From Flavobacterium anhuiense (GTDB taxonomy: Bacteria; Bacteroidota; Bacteroidia; Flavobacteriales; Flavobacteriaceae), in assembly GCF_900101855.1 (NCBI RefSeq), contig NZ_FMVC01000007.1, positions 142,345 through 206,344 of the forward strand: DNA of 64,000 nt. Reading direction: 5' to 3'. Both the position numbers and the translations under genes were made by a program. Under the pieces are notes generated by a model. It did no database searches. It was not told the origin of the DNA and saw only the letters and a program-made list of their open reading frames with translations. The first letter of the stretch is position 1, and every line of letters starts with the position of its first letter. Below, piece after piece: positions 1-6,990 of the stretch.

Positions 1-254
1 GGAGCTTTTGCAGTTACTTCTGGTTTCCATCCTGCTGCAGTTTCAAATCTTGAAGCCAAAGCATTAGCAGCATCTTTTTGAAAATCTCCGTTAACGACAA
101 ACTTTGTGTCTTTTGTGAATTCAAAAACACCTGTTTTGATAAGAGTTTGAGTCGGTTTCGGAATGATACGAATATCACTTTCTGTGTACACTTTCTGAGC
201 ATTAACAGATAGTACTGAAATGATTAAGGTTAATAGGACTAGTAATTTTTTCAT
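1..254 (-). CDS. GH20 beta-N-acetylhexosaminidase, N-terminal part only (runs off window)
   Basis: The first 84 codons are visible; the rest lies beyond the left edge. The ATG at 252-254 is followed by a Sec signal peptide (MKKLLVLLTLIISVLSVNAQ). The mature start contains IIPKPTQTLIKTGVFEF and a stretch on residue accessibility typical of the small alpha/beta domain that precedes the catalytic barrel in GH20 enzymes. GH20 enzymes remove terminal beta-GlcNAc or GalNAc. Next to glycosylasparaginase, GH130 and GH92, a role in removing antennary or core GlcNAc from N-glycans in the periplasm is inferred. The catalytic Asp-Glu pair is outside the window, so activity cannot be judged. Confidence 0.75.
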   Translation of the reverse strand, partial: MKKLLVLLTLIISVLSVNAQKVYTESDIRIIPKPTQTLIKTGVFEFTKDTKFVVNGDFQKDAANALASRFETAAGWKPEVTAKA

Positions 255-319
255 TCTTTGTTTTTTGGTTTCTTTAATTGTTTGTTCAAACATTTAAAGA
301 TTTAGTTTTTTAGGTTTAG

Positions 320-423
320 TTTGTCATCCTGAGGAACGAAGGATCACACTAGGAATTCCTCAAAGTAATTCGCCAATCTTTGGGGAGCTACTTGTGTGAT
401 CCTTCGTTCCTCAGGATGACAAA
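320..423. repeat. Type A long inverted repeat, copy 1
   Basis: Arms 320-349 and 394-423 are perfect 30-bp complements, starting tttgtcatcctgag. The loop of 44 nt contains CCAATCTTTGG, a core that recurs in other copies. It lies between the glycosylasparaginase stop and the GH20 start. Confidence 0.9.
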
Positions 424-435
424 ACAGTGTCGAAA

Positions 436-468
436 AACTTTGTCAAAGTTTGAAACTTTGACAAAGTT
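436..468. repeat. Type B short hairpin, copy 1
   Basis: A 16-bp perfect stem (aactttgtcaaagttt, 436-451, with 453-468) and a 1-nt loop. It begins 13 nt after the glycosylasparaginase stop codon in the direction of transcription and is followed by type A copy 1. There is no long U tract, so simple intrinsic termination is not obvious. Confidence 0.85.
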
Positions 469-481
469 CTAAACGTTATAA

Positions 482-1504
482 TTATTTATCCCAAGACATT
501 TTAAATTTCGCGTCTTCCATTCTGTGGCCTTTCACGTCATCAGAAACGGCGTAATTAAAACCAGATCTTAGACTGTAGCCTGCATATTCGCCGTTTTTAT
601 TCAAAGCAATAAAACCAACTTGCAAGTATTCCATATCCTTGTGATTTTTATGTTTGTTGTAAATACGTTCTGTAATTTCTTTACAAGCATCAAAAGGCGA
701 TTTTCCCTGACGCATTAATTCAACCACCATGGCGCTTCCAGCAGTTCTGATTACGGCTTCTCCTAAACCTGTTGCCGCAGCGGCTCCCACTTCGTTATCC
801 AAAAAAAGACCCGCGCCGATTATTGGGGAGTCACCGACGCGTCCGTGCATTTTCCAAGCTGCTCCACTTGTCGTACAGCCGCCAGAAAGATTGCCCTCTT
901 GGTCTAACATTAGCATGCTTATGGTATCGTGATTTTCTATATTAATAACTGGCTTGTATTTAGAATCTTCCAGCCATTTTTTCCAATCTCTTTCTGATTC
1001 TGGAGTTAATAAATTTTCTTCTTTAAAACCTTCAGACAAAGCAAACTGCAATGCACCTTGCCCTGCTAACATTACGTGAGGTGTATTTTGTAAAACTCTT
1101 TTTGCAACAGAAATTGGGTGTTTGATTCCTTGCAGAAAACAAACCGAACCACAATTGCTATTGTGATCCATGATACAGGCGTCAAGAGTCACTTTTCCTT
1201 CTCGATCCGGATATCCGCCATAACCAACACTACGTACATTCGGATCGGCTTCAGGTATTTTCATTCCAGCTTCGATGGCGTCCAAAGCCGATTTTCCTTC
1301 TTTTAAATTTTTCCAAGATTCTTTATTGGCAGGCAGACCATGGTTCCATGTCGAAATAATAATTGGTTTTGTCTGTTTTTTTTCTTTTTCTTCTGTTTCT
1401 GGTTCATTTTCATGATTCGCAGCAAATCCGCTTACGCCCAAAACAGAACTTATGGCTAATGTGCCTAAAGTGGTTTTCTTGATAAAATCTCTTCTATTTG
1501 ACAT
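482..1504 (-). CDS. N4-(beta-N-acetylglucosaminyl)-L-asparaginase (glycosylasparaginase)
   Basis: A 340-residue Ntn-hydrolase that cleaves the GlcNAc-Asn bond of N-glycosylated asparagine after protein removal. The N-terminus has a twin-arginine-like motif (SNRRDFIKKTTLG) and a hydrophobic segment to about residue 29, so export, possibly by Tat, is likely. The autocleavage site is visible as NHDTISM, with Asp193-Thr194; in the family the new N-terminal Thr is the nucleophile. Other family blocks are STWNHGLPAN, GGYPDREG, DACIMDH, GRVGDSPIIGAG and GLGEAVIR. Length matches the characterised flavobacterial enzyme precursor. It lies 91 nt downstream of the GHL10-like gene and upstream of GH20, which fits complete N-glycan breakdown. 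Confidence 0.93.
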   Translation of the reverse strand: MSNRRDFIKKTTLGTLAISSVLGVSGFAANHENEPETEEKEKKQTKPIIISTWNHGLPANKESWKNLKEGKSALDAIEAGMKIPEADPNVRSVGYGGYPDREGKVTLDACIMDHNSNCGSVCFLQGIKHPISVAKRVLQNTPHVMLAGQGALQFALSEGFKEENLLTPESERDWKKWLEDSKYKPVINIENHDTISMLMLDQEGNLSGGCTTSGAAWKMHGRVGDSPIIGAGLFLDNEVGAAAATGLGEAVIRTAGSAMVVELMRQGKSPFDACKEITERIYNKHKNHKDMEYLQVGFIALNKNGEYAGYSLRSGFNYAVSDDVKGHRMEDAKFKMSWDK

Positions 1505-1595
1505 GTCTTTTGGTTTAAATTCAACTTTTCAGAAACAAAATGTTCTTGATGTTGCTAAATTAATCAGTAATAATTTTTAATCCCACAAAAATCGA

Positions 1596-2714
1596 CTACA
1601 AGGTTGATTTTACGGCTGCAATTGTTTTTAAATTACTATCTGATAAGGCGTTTCCGTCAAAAAACGAAACTCCGGTTGCACCGTTTTTCTTAGCTAGCAA
1701 AATCGCTTCTTTTAATTCTGCATCCGATTTTAATCCCGGAATATAAATTCCTGTATTTACTTTCGTCGGTTTTCCTTCTAAATCGGCTACACCTTGTTTG
1801 GTTGCGTAACCTACCCAATCAATTTCTTCATCGTAAAAACTATGGTAAATCATTGGGTATACTTCGTCAATATTCCATTTATCCCAACGCTGGCGCACCA
1901 TATGATCTGCCATTTCTGGATAAGGAAATACTGCCGCTGTTAATTTTTTATTGTGTTTATGAGCGATTTTATACGCATCATCAACCACTGCTTTTACAGC
2001 ATTTAATCTGAAGTTTTTCCACTCCATGTCAATTGAAGTATTGTGGCTGTTTTTTGGATTTTTATGATGTTCTTTTTCGAATTTAGAAACACATGCATCA
2101 CAATAACAGAAATCAAATTGTGGTAGTTCTACATCCTGAACTAAGTTGTATTTTGGCAATAAACTGATTGGCAAGAAAATATCTGGGAAACGAATGTAAT
2201 CTAAATGTACACTTTCGATTCCTTCTACTTTTGCTAAACCTTCAACTAAACCTAAAACGTGATTTCTAGATTCTTCTTTAGTTGGGCAAAGCCATTGGTA
2301 ATAATCGACATACGGACGGTTATCAAAACAAGACTTTCCTTCTTTACTAACTTGATACCAATCTGGATGCTGTAAGGCAACTGAATCGTTTGGGCGATTC
2401 ATTGCCATAATCCAGGCATGAACTTTTAGTCCTTCTTTTTTTGCAAGCGGAACTAATCTTGCTAATAGTTTCGGATCGGTTTGCGTGTTAATTAAAACTT
2501 CGTCAATTCCACCGTCTTTGTATTTTTTGAATTCTTTCGAATAATCTGCATCCGATTTTTTAGCGTCGGCAGTGGTCCAAACACCAAAAGTGAATTTACC
2601 GTTTTCTTGATCTTTATTTTCTTTTTGTCTGCAAGAGAATAAACTCAGCGAAAGCGCTAATACTAAAACTTTTGATAGTTTTTGCAGCTTATTCGTTCGT
2701 AATAATTTTACCAT
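1596..2714 (-). CDS. GHL10-like putative glycosidase, lipoprotein
   Basis: A 372-residue protein with a lipobox (LSLFSC, Cys28), hence probably a membrane-anchored lipoprotein. From residue 41 it resembles the GHL10 / DUF4015 class of TIM-barrel putative glycoside hydrolases: FGVWTTADAK, DEVLINTQTD, KVHAWIMAMNRP and the hallmark VHLDYIRFPD near residue 170. A small Cys cluster (CYCDAC) follows and may bind metal. The ATG at 2712-2714 lies inside the 3' end of the preceding CBM9-like gene, a 26-nt overlap that suggests translational coupling. Substrate is unknown; context points to N-glycan fragments. Confidence 0.7.
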   Translation of the reverse strand: MVKLLRTNKLQKLSKVLVLALSLSLFSCRQKENKDQENGKFTFGVWTTADAKKSDADYSKEFKKYKDGGIDEVLINTQTDPKLLARLVPLAKKEGLKVHAWIMAMNRPNDSVALQHPDWYQVSKEGKSCFDNRPYVDYYQWLCPTKEESRNHVLGLVEGLAKVEGIESVHLDYIRFPDIFLPISLLPKYNLVQDVELPQFDFCYCDACVSKFEKEHHKNPKNSHNTSIDMEWKNFRLNAVKAVVDDAYKIAHKHNKKLTAAVFPYPEMADHMVRQRWDKWNIDEVYPMIYHSFYDEEIDWVGYATKQGVADLEGKPTKVNTGIYIPGLKSDAELKEAILLAKKNGATGVSFFDGNALSDSNLKTIAAVKSTL

Positions 2715-3756
2715 CTTCTTTAATTATTAAGGTTTTGTTTGAAAAAGGACTCTTTACCAAGATATTAAATCCTGATGAATGATTTTCTAAAACTGGTTTT
2801 AAAACTTTTCCATCAACAACTATATTTTTTTTACTGATACTTTGCAGTGATTTTGCCCAAGATTTATTTTTATCGAAATATCTCTTTTGAGCGCGATACA
2901 ACGTATAAAGTTCCCATTTTACTTTTTCTTCCTGTGGAATTGTAAATTTATCGTCACTTTCTTTTGAAGAGAAGTATACATAAGCCCATTTTTCGGGCTC
3001 ATGCATATTTATTACTCCCATAGGCGACCAAACCCAATTGTATTCTGGGAGAAACTTTCCTTCTGAATCTTTTTTGCGTTCATATTTTCCATCAACAACT
3101 GAATGCTGCCAATTCACTCTAGAAAAATTGACTTTCCAGAATTTATCTTTCGGAACAATATTATCGAAATAGGATGTTTTATAAACTGACCACGGAATGG
3201 CAATTTCTAATGTCCAGCCTTTATCTATGTCTGAAGCATTATTTAAAGTTCCGTCAACCTTTACAGCCGATTTTAAACCGTCGATATTCCAATCGTTTAG
3301 AACAGTATTTTTTTCTCTATAAGGTTTATTGATAAATAAATCCCAAGCGGTGTTTAACGCATTAATTTCTAATTCATAATAATTATGAGTATCATTATCT
3401 GGATCGATAAAAACTTCAAAATCATTATTGTAGAAAATAATAGTATCCCTCTGTCTTAGATTTGCCCAAACGTGAGGTTCTTCTATTTTAGCGAGAATAT
3501 AGTAGTAATTATCGTCCCAGAGCATTTTAACCTGAGTTTTATATTTTGGAGTCTCAACACCTTCTATGTCGACAAAAGGTGTTGTCCAAGATGCTTTTTC
3601 CCAAGCTTTTTCTGCTTCATCACCATCAATAACAATTTCTTTTGATGTTTTATAGGCAATATAACTTTTCGGTGTAACCTCTTTTTCAGATTGCGCATAA
3701 CTCATCAATCCAACAAAAAAAACGGCAAGGGACAATAATTTACTTCTACTATGCAT
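2689..3756 (-). CDS. CBM9-like carbohydrate-binding protein, exported
   Basis: About 355 residues from the chosen ATG at 3754-3756, which gives a clean signal peptide (MHSRSKLLSLAVFFVGLMSYAQ). An upstream ATG at 3792 would overlap the GH130 gene and put an unlikely leader before the signal. The mature part is a family-9-like carbohydrate-binding domain: VIDGDEAEKAWEKA, TQVKMLWDDNYYYILAKIEEPHV, FYNNDFEVFIDPDND, YYELEINALNTAWDL, GWTLEIAIPWSVY and NFSRVNWQH. Such domains occur alone in Bacteroidetes glycan loci with undefined roles. It starts 7 nt after the GH130 stop and overlaps the GHL10-like gene, so the three look like one translational unit. Confidence 0.8.
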   Translation of the reverse strand: MHSRSKLLSLAVFFVGLMSYAQSEKEVTPKSYIAYKTSKEIVIDGDEAEKAWEKASWTTPFVDIEGVETPKYKTQVKMLWDDNYYYILAKIEEPHVWANLRQRDTIIFYNNDFEVFIDPDNDTHNYYELEINALNTAWDLFINKPYREKNTVLNDWNIDGLKSAVKVDGTLNNASDIDKGWTLEIAIPWSVYKTSYFDNIVPKDKFWKVNFSRVNWQHSVVDGKYERKKDSEGKFLPEYNWVWSPMGVINMHEPEKWAYVYFSSKESDDKFTIPQEEKVKWELYTLYRAQKRYFDKNKSWAKSLQSISKKNIVVDGKVLKPVLENHSSGFNILVKSPFSNKTLIIKEDGKIITNE

Positions 3757-3763
3757 CTTTATA

Positions 3764-4729
3764 TTATAAACTATTATTTTTTGTAAATTCAATTACTTCA
3801 CTCAGTTTTCCGAAAGCGATAGCCACATGAGTATCTGCCGCACCGTAATAAACTGCTAATTTATCTTCTTCGATATCGTGTAAAGCAGCACATGGGAAAA
3901 CTACGTTTGGCACATCTCCAACCATTTCATACGCTTCTGCAGGTCCTAAAAGATAAGGTTGCGTTCTGTATTTTACCTGATCTGGCGAATCAACATCTAA
4001 AAGTGCTGAACCCATTGCATAACGGAAACCGTTGCAAGTATTGATAACTCCGTGGTAAATCATTAACCAACCTTCGTCAGTTAAAATCGGAATTGGTCCT
4101 GCTCCTACTTTTGTACACTGCCAAGCACTTTGCTCAAATGGACTTGGTTTCATCACCAATCTGTGTTCACCCCAATATTTCATATCTGGACTATAGCTGA
4201 TCCAAATGTCTCCAAATGGCGTATGTCCGTTATCACTTGGACGGCTTAACATCGCGTATTTTCCGTTGATTTTTTGTGGAAACAAAACTCCGTTTCTGTT
4301 GAATGGCAAAAAGGCATTTTCGCATTGGAAAAATTCTTTAAAATCGAATGTATAACCAATACCAATTGTTGGTCCGTTGTAACCATTACACCAAGTAATC
4401 CAATAACGGTCTTCGATCCAAACTACACGAGGATCGTATTTATAAGCAGATTCGATCATTTCTGTATTTCCAGATTTCATCTCAATTGGTTCGTGATTGA
4501 TGTCCCAATTGATTCCATCTTTACTGAAACCAGCAAAAATGTTCATTTGAACCGCTTTGTTATCACATCTAAAAACCCCAGCATATCCGTCTCCAAAAGG
4601 TACAACTGCACTATTGAATATACTGTTTGATGAAGGAATCGAATATCTGTTGATAATTGGATTCTCAGAATATCTCCACATTACATCTTTACTGTTTTCG
4701 GGTCTGTCTTGCCAAGGAATAGTACTCAT
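3764..4729 (-). CDS. GH130 beta-mannoside phosphorylase (likely Man-beta-1,4-GlcNAc)
   Basis: A 321-residue five-bladed propeller enzyme without signal peptide, so cytoplasmic. GH130 features are AGFSKDGINW, a YDPRV motif with Asp99 as the likely proton donor, GVLFPQKINGKYAMLSRPSD, and VGAGPIPILTDEGWLMIYHGV around residues 207-227 in the phosphate-binding region. GH130 enzymes phosphorolyse beta-mannosides to mannose-1-phosphate; one subgroup acts on Man-beta-1,4-GlcNAc from N-glycan cores. The neighbours (GH92, glycosylasparaginase, GH20) favour that substrate over mannan. Absence of a signal peptide means the disaccharide must be imported, plausibly by the adjacent symporter. Confidence 0.88.
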   Translation of the reverse strand: MSTIPWQDRPENSKDVMWRYSENPIINRYSIPSSNSIFNSAVVPFGDGYAGVFRCDNKAVQMNIFAGFSKDGINWDINHEPIEMKSGNTEMIESAYKYDPRVVWIEDRYWITWCNGYNGPTIGIGYTFDFKEFFQCENAFLPFNRNGVLFPQKINGKYAMLSRPSDNGHTPFGDIWISYSPDMKYWGEHRLVMKPSPFEQSAWQCTKVGAGPIPILTDEGWLMIYHGVINTCNGFRYAMGSALLDVDSPDQVKYRTQPYLLGPAEAYEMVGDVPNVVFPCAALHDIEEDKLAVYYGAADTHVAIAFGKLSEVIEFTKNNSL

Positions 4730-4776
4730 TTTTTGTTTTTTTTTATTTATTAGTTTTTTGTTTTTTATTCGTCTTT

Positions 4777-4867
4777 TTTGTCATCCTGACGAAGGAAGGA
4801 TCACACTAGAAGCTCCGCAATCTTTGTCGAGTTACGTGTGTGATCCTTCCTTCGTCAGGATGACAAA
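4777..4867. repeat. Type A long inverted repeat, copy 2
   Basis: Perfect 30-bp arms at 4777-4806 and 4838-4867. The arm reads ctgacgaaggaaggatc where copy 1 reads ctgaggaacgaaggatc, and both copies stay fully paired. The loop contains GCAATCTTTGTCGAG. It sits between the symporter and the GH130 start. Confidence 0.9.
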
Positions 4868-4879
4868 CTGTATGTTTAA

Positions 4880-4912
4880 AACTTTGTCAAAGTTTTGAAC
4901 TTTGACAAAGTT
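4880..4912. repeat. Type B short hairpin, copy 2
   Basis: Stem of 15 bp (4880-4894 with 4898-4912, aactttgtcaaagtt) and loop ttg. As in copy 1 it lies on the high-coordinate side of a type A repeat, 12 nt away. Confidence 0.85.
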
Positions 4913-5090
4913 GCTGTACATAGCAGCACGTCCAATCTTGCGTTGCTGTAGCTGAAACTACAGGCTATGTTCAAAGCTATCTTTGAGAAACTATTTTCTT
5001 TCTACACTCTTTTCAAAGTCAAAAAATCTATGTTTCTATGTGTTTAAATTTTTAAAATCTTGTTTCTTTAATCTTGCATCTACAAAGTCT
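4913..5090. other. Remainder of the 361-nt gap between symporter and GH130
   Basis: No gene seen. It holds short imperfect inverted words (acatagc / gctatgt, tgtagctgaaactaca) and a further CCAATCTTG core, then AT-rich sequence with tctatgtttctatgtg, a word that recurs near 53.38 kb. The promoter for GH130 could lie here or in the repeats, but none is clear. Confidence 0.5.
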
Positions 5091-6968
5091 CTACTCTTCA
5101 ATCTTCCTAACTCGATCCAGCCAAGTAAACTTCAATACCGTAGTCGTCACTAAGAATACCGCTAAAGCCACTAACGCTTTCGGATAATCTCTGATGATAA
5201 AGTAAATCGGAAGCAGAATCATGCTTGACTGCCAGATAATACCAATTACACAATTCATCATATCTAAATAGAAATCATTATTTTTTTGGAAAGATTGATC
5301 TTCCGCTTTTAATTGTTTGTAAACTGGATTCCAGAATCCCCACGGTCTTACATTGCTGTAGAAAGATTTTAGGACTTCCATATCGGTTGGTTTGCTTAGA
5401 TAAGTTCCTAAAAGACAGCCTAAAATTGACATTCCGAAAATTAATGGGAACAAGTAAATCGATGGTACTTGCGAAAGATCATGCAAGAATGTTCCAGCTG
5501 TTAAATTTGCTTTATTTTGATCTAAAATAAACTGAAGAGAAGCTGCAATTAATCCGCCGACCATTCCCCAGAAATAACCCCATCCGTTAAAACGCCACCA
5601 AATCCATTTTAGGAAGTTGGCTGCAACGTAACCGCCGTACAAAGCACTTGTAATCCAAAGTGTTAATGAGTTGATAGAATCTGCAAAGAATCCCATGAAA
5701 ACTCCAAGTCCAACCACTAAGAAAGAAGAAATCTGACTTACTTTGATATAATGTTTATTTGAAGCAACTGGTTTGAAGTATTTTTTATAAATATCGTTTA
5801 CAATATAAGCTGGTCCTGCATTTACGAAAGCCGAGAATCCAGACATGAACGCTGCCAATAATCCTGCTAAAAGAATTCCTTTAATTCCAACTGGGATATA
5901 AAGATTTACCACTTTTGGCATCAACAATTCTAAATCTGCTCCTGTTAGGTTAACATTTGCATTTAATTCTGGCGCTAAATTTACTAAAGCGATTACCACG
6001 ATTCCCGTGATTAATAAATATCTAGGAATGAATAAAATCAAGTTGGTAAAACCACTCATATAAGCCGCTTCTTTTACCGATTTTGTAGAAAGAACACGCT
6101 GTAAATCGTAACTTGGAGTTGGTCCAGCCACACTCGCAAAGAAACCTTTGAATAAAGTCATTCCGATGAAAGCACCGAACATTTTATAACCTTCTGTATC
6201 AATTAATCTGTTGAATGTTTCGAATTTATCGCTCCACTGTGTTTCAAATTCCCATCCGAAGAAAACATTCTTCCATTCTGGCGTAATAACCGAATTGATC
6301 TGAATATCAGTATAATTAATGAATGCATAACCAGCGATTAAAACTCCAGCAACAATCATAATTAAATATTGCACAACCTCTGTTGCAACAACAGAAAACA
6401 TTCCGCCTTTAACCGTATAAATTGTCGTTAAGAAAATGATTAACAATGCATAAGCCTGCTCAGACGTTAAGAAAACTCCACCATTCATGTGAACAGTTAA
6501 ATCCCAAGGAAGAATGATCGTTACAAATTTTCCTATTCCGACGAAGAAATAAGCAATGAAGCCGATTGTAGAAATGATTGCAAAAATCGCTACAATAATA
6601 TGGGAAGCTTTTCCTGCTTTGTCGCTTCCAAAACGAGTTAAAATCCATTCAGAGCCCGTCATTACTTTTGATCGTCTAATCCAAATAGCAAGGAACATCA
6701 TGACAAAAATCTGATTCCATATTGGCCAAAGCCACATAAACATGAAACTTTTTACACCATATAAAAACAAAACTCCAATCATCCAGGAAGTACCTGAAAC
6801 ATCAAACATTCCTGAGCCATTGCTCAATCCTAAAAAATACCATTTGATTGATTTCCCGCCAAGGAAATAATCGTCAAGACCTTTTGATGCTTTTCTTGAA
6901 ATCCAGATTCCAATACCGACCGAGAGTACGATATAGATTAAAATGATTGATACGTCTATTATGTTCAT
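5091..6968 (-). CDS. SSS-family sodium:solute symporter
   Basis: A 625-residue polytopic inner-membrane protein with roughly 14 hydrophobic segments and no cleavable signal. The N-terminal SSS pattern is clear: an out-facing first helix, then SRKASKGLDDYFLGGKSIKWY, GLSNGSGMFDVSGTSW and the motif SGFSAFVNAGPAYIVNDIYKKY in the middle. Family members couple uptake of sugars, amino acids or vitamins to sodium. It starts 22 nt after the GH92 stop, so both are probably co-transcribed. The cargo is inferred to be mannose or a Man-GlcNAc-type disaccharide for GH130. Confidence 0.88.
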   Translation of the reverse strand: MNIIDVSIILIYIVLSVGIGIWISRKASKGLDDYFLGGKSIKWYFLGLSNGSGMFDVSGTSWMIGVLFLYGVKSFMFMWLWPIWNQIFVMMFLAIWIRRSKVMTGSEWILTRFGSDKAGKASHIIVAIFAIISTIGFIAYFFVGIGKFVTIILPWDLTVHMNGGVFLTSEQAYALLIIFLTTIYTVKGGMFSVVATEVVQYLIMIVAGVLIAGYAFINYTDIQINSVITPEWKNVFFGWEFETQWSDKFETFNRLIDTEGYKMFGAFIGMTLFKGFFASVAGPTPSYDLQRVLSTKSVKEAAYMSGFTNLILFIPRYLLITGIVVIALVNLAPELNANVNLTGADLELLMPKVVNLYIPVGIKGILLAGLLAAFMSGFSAFVNAGPAYIVNDIYKKYFKPVASNKHYIKVSQISSFLVVGLGVFMGFFADSINSLTLWITSALYGGYVAANFLKWIWWRFNGWGYFWGMVGGLIAASLQFILDQNKANLTAGTFLHDLSQVPSIYLFPLIFGMSILGCLLGTYLSKPTDMEVLKSFYSNVRPWGFWNPVYKQLKAEDQSFQKNNDFYLDMMNCVIGIIWQSSMILLPIYFIIRDYPKALVALAVFLVTTTVLKFTWLDRVRKIEE

Positions 6969-6990
6969 TAAATTATTTATTTTGAATTAG

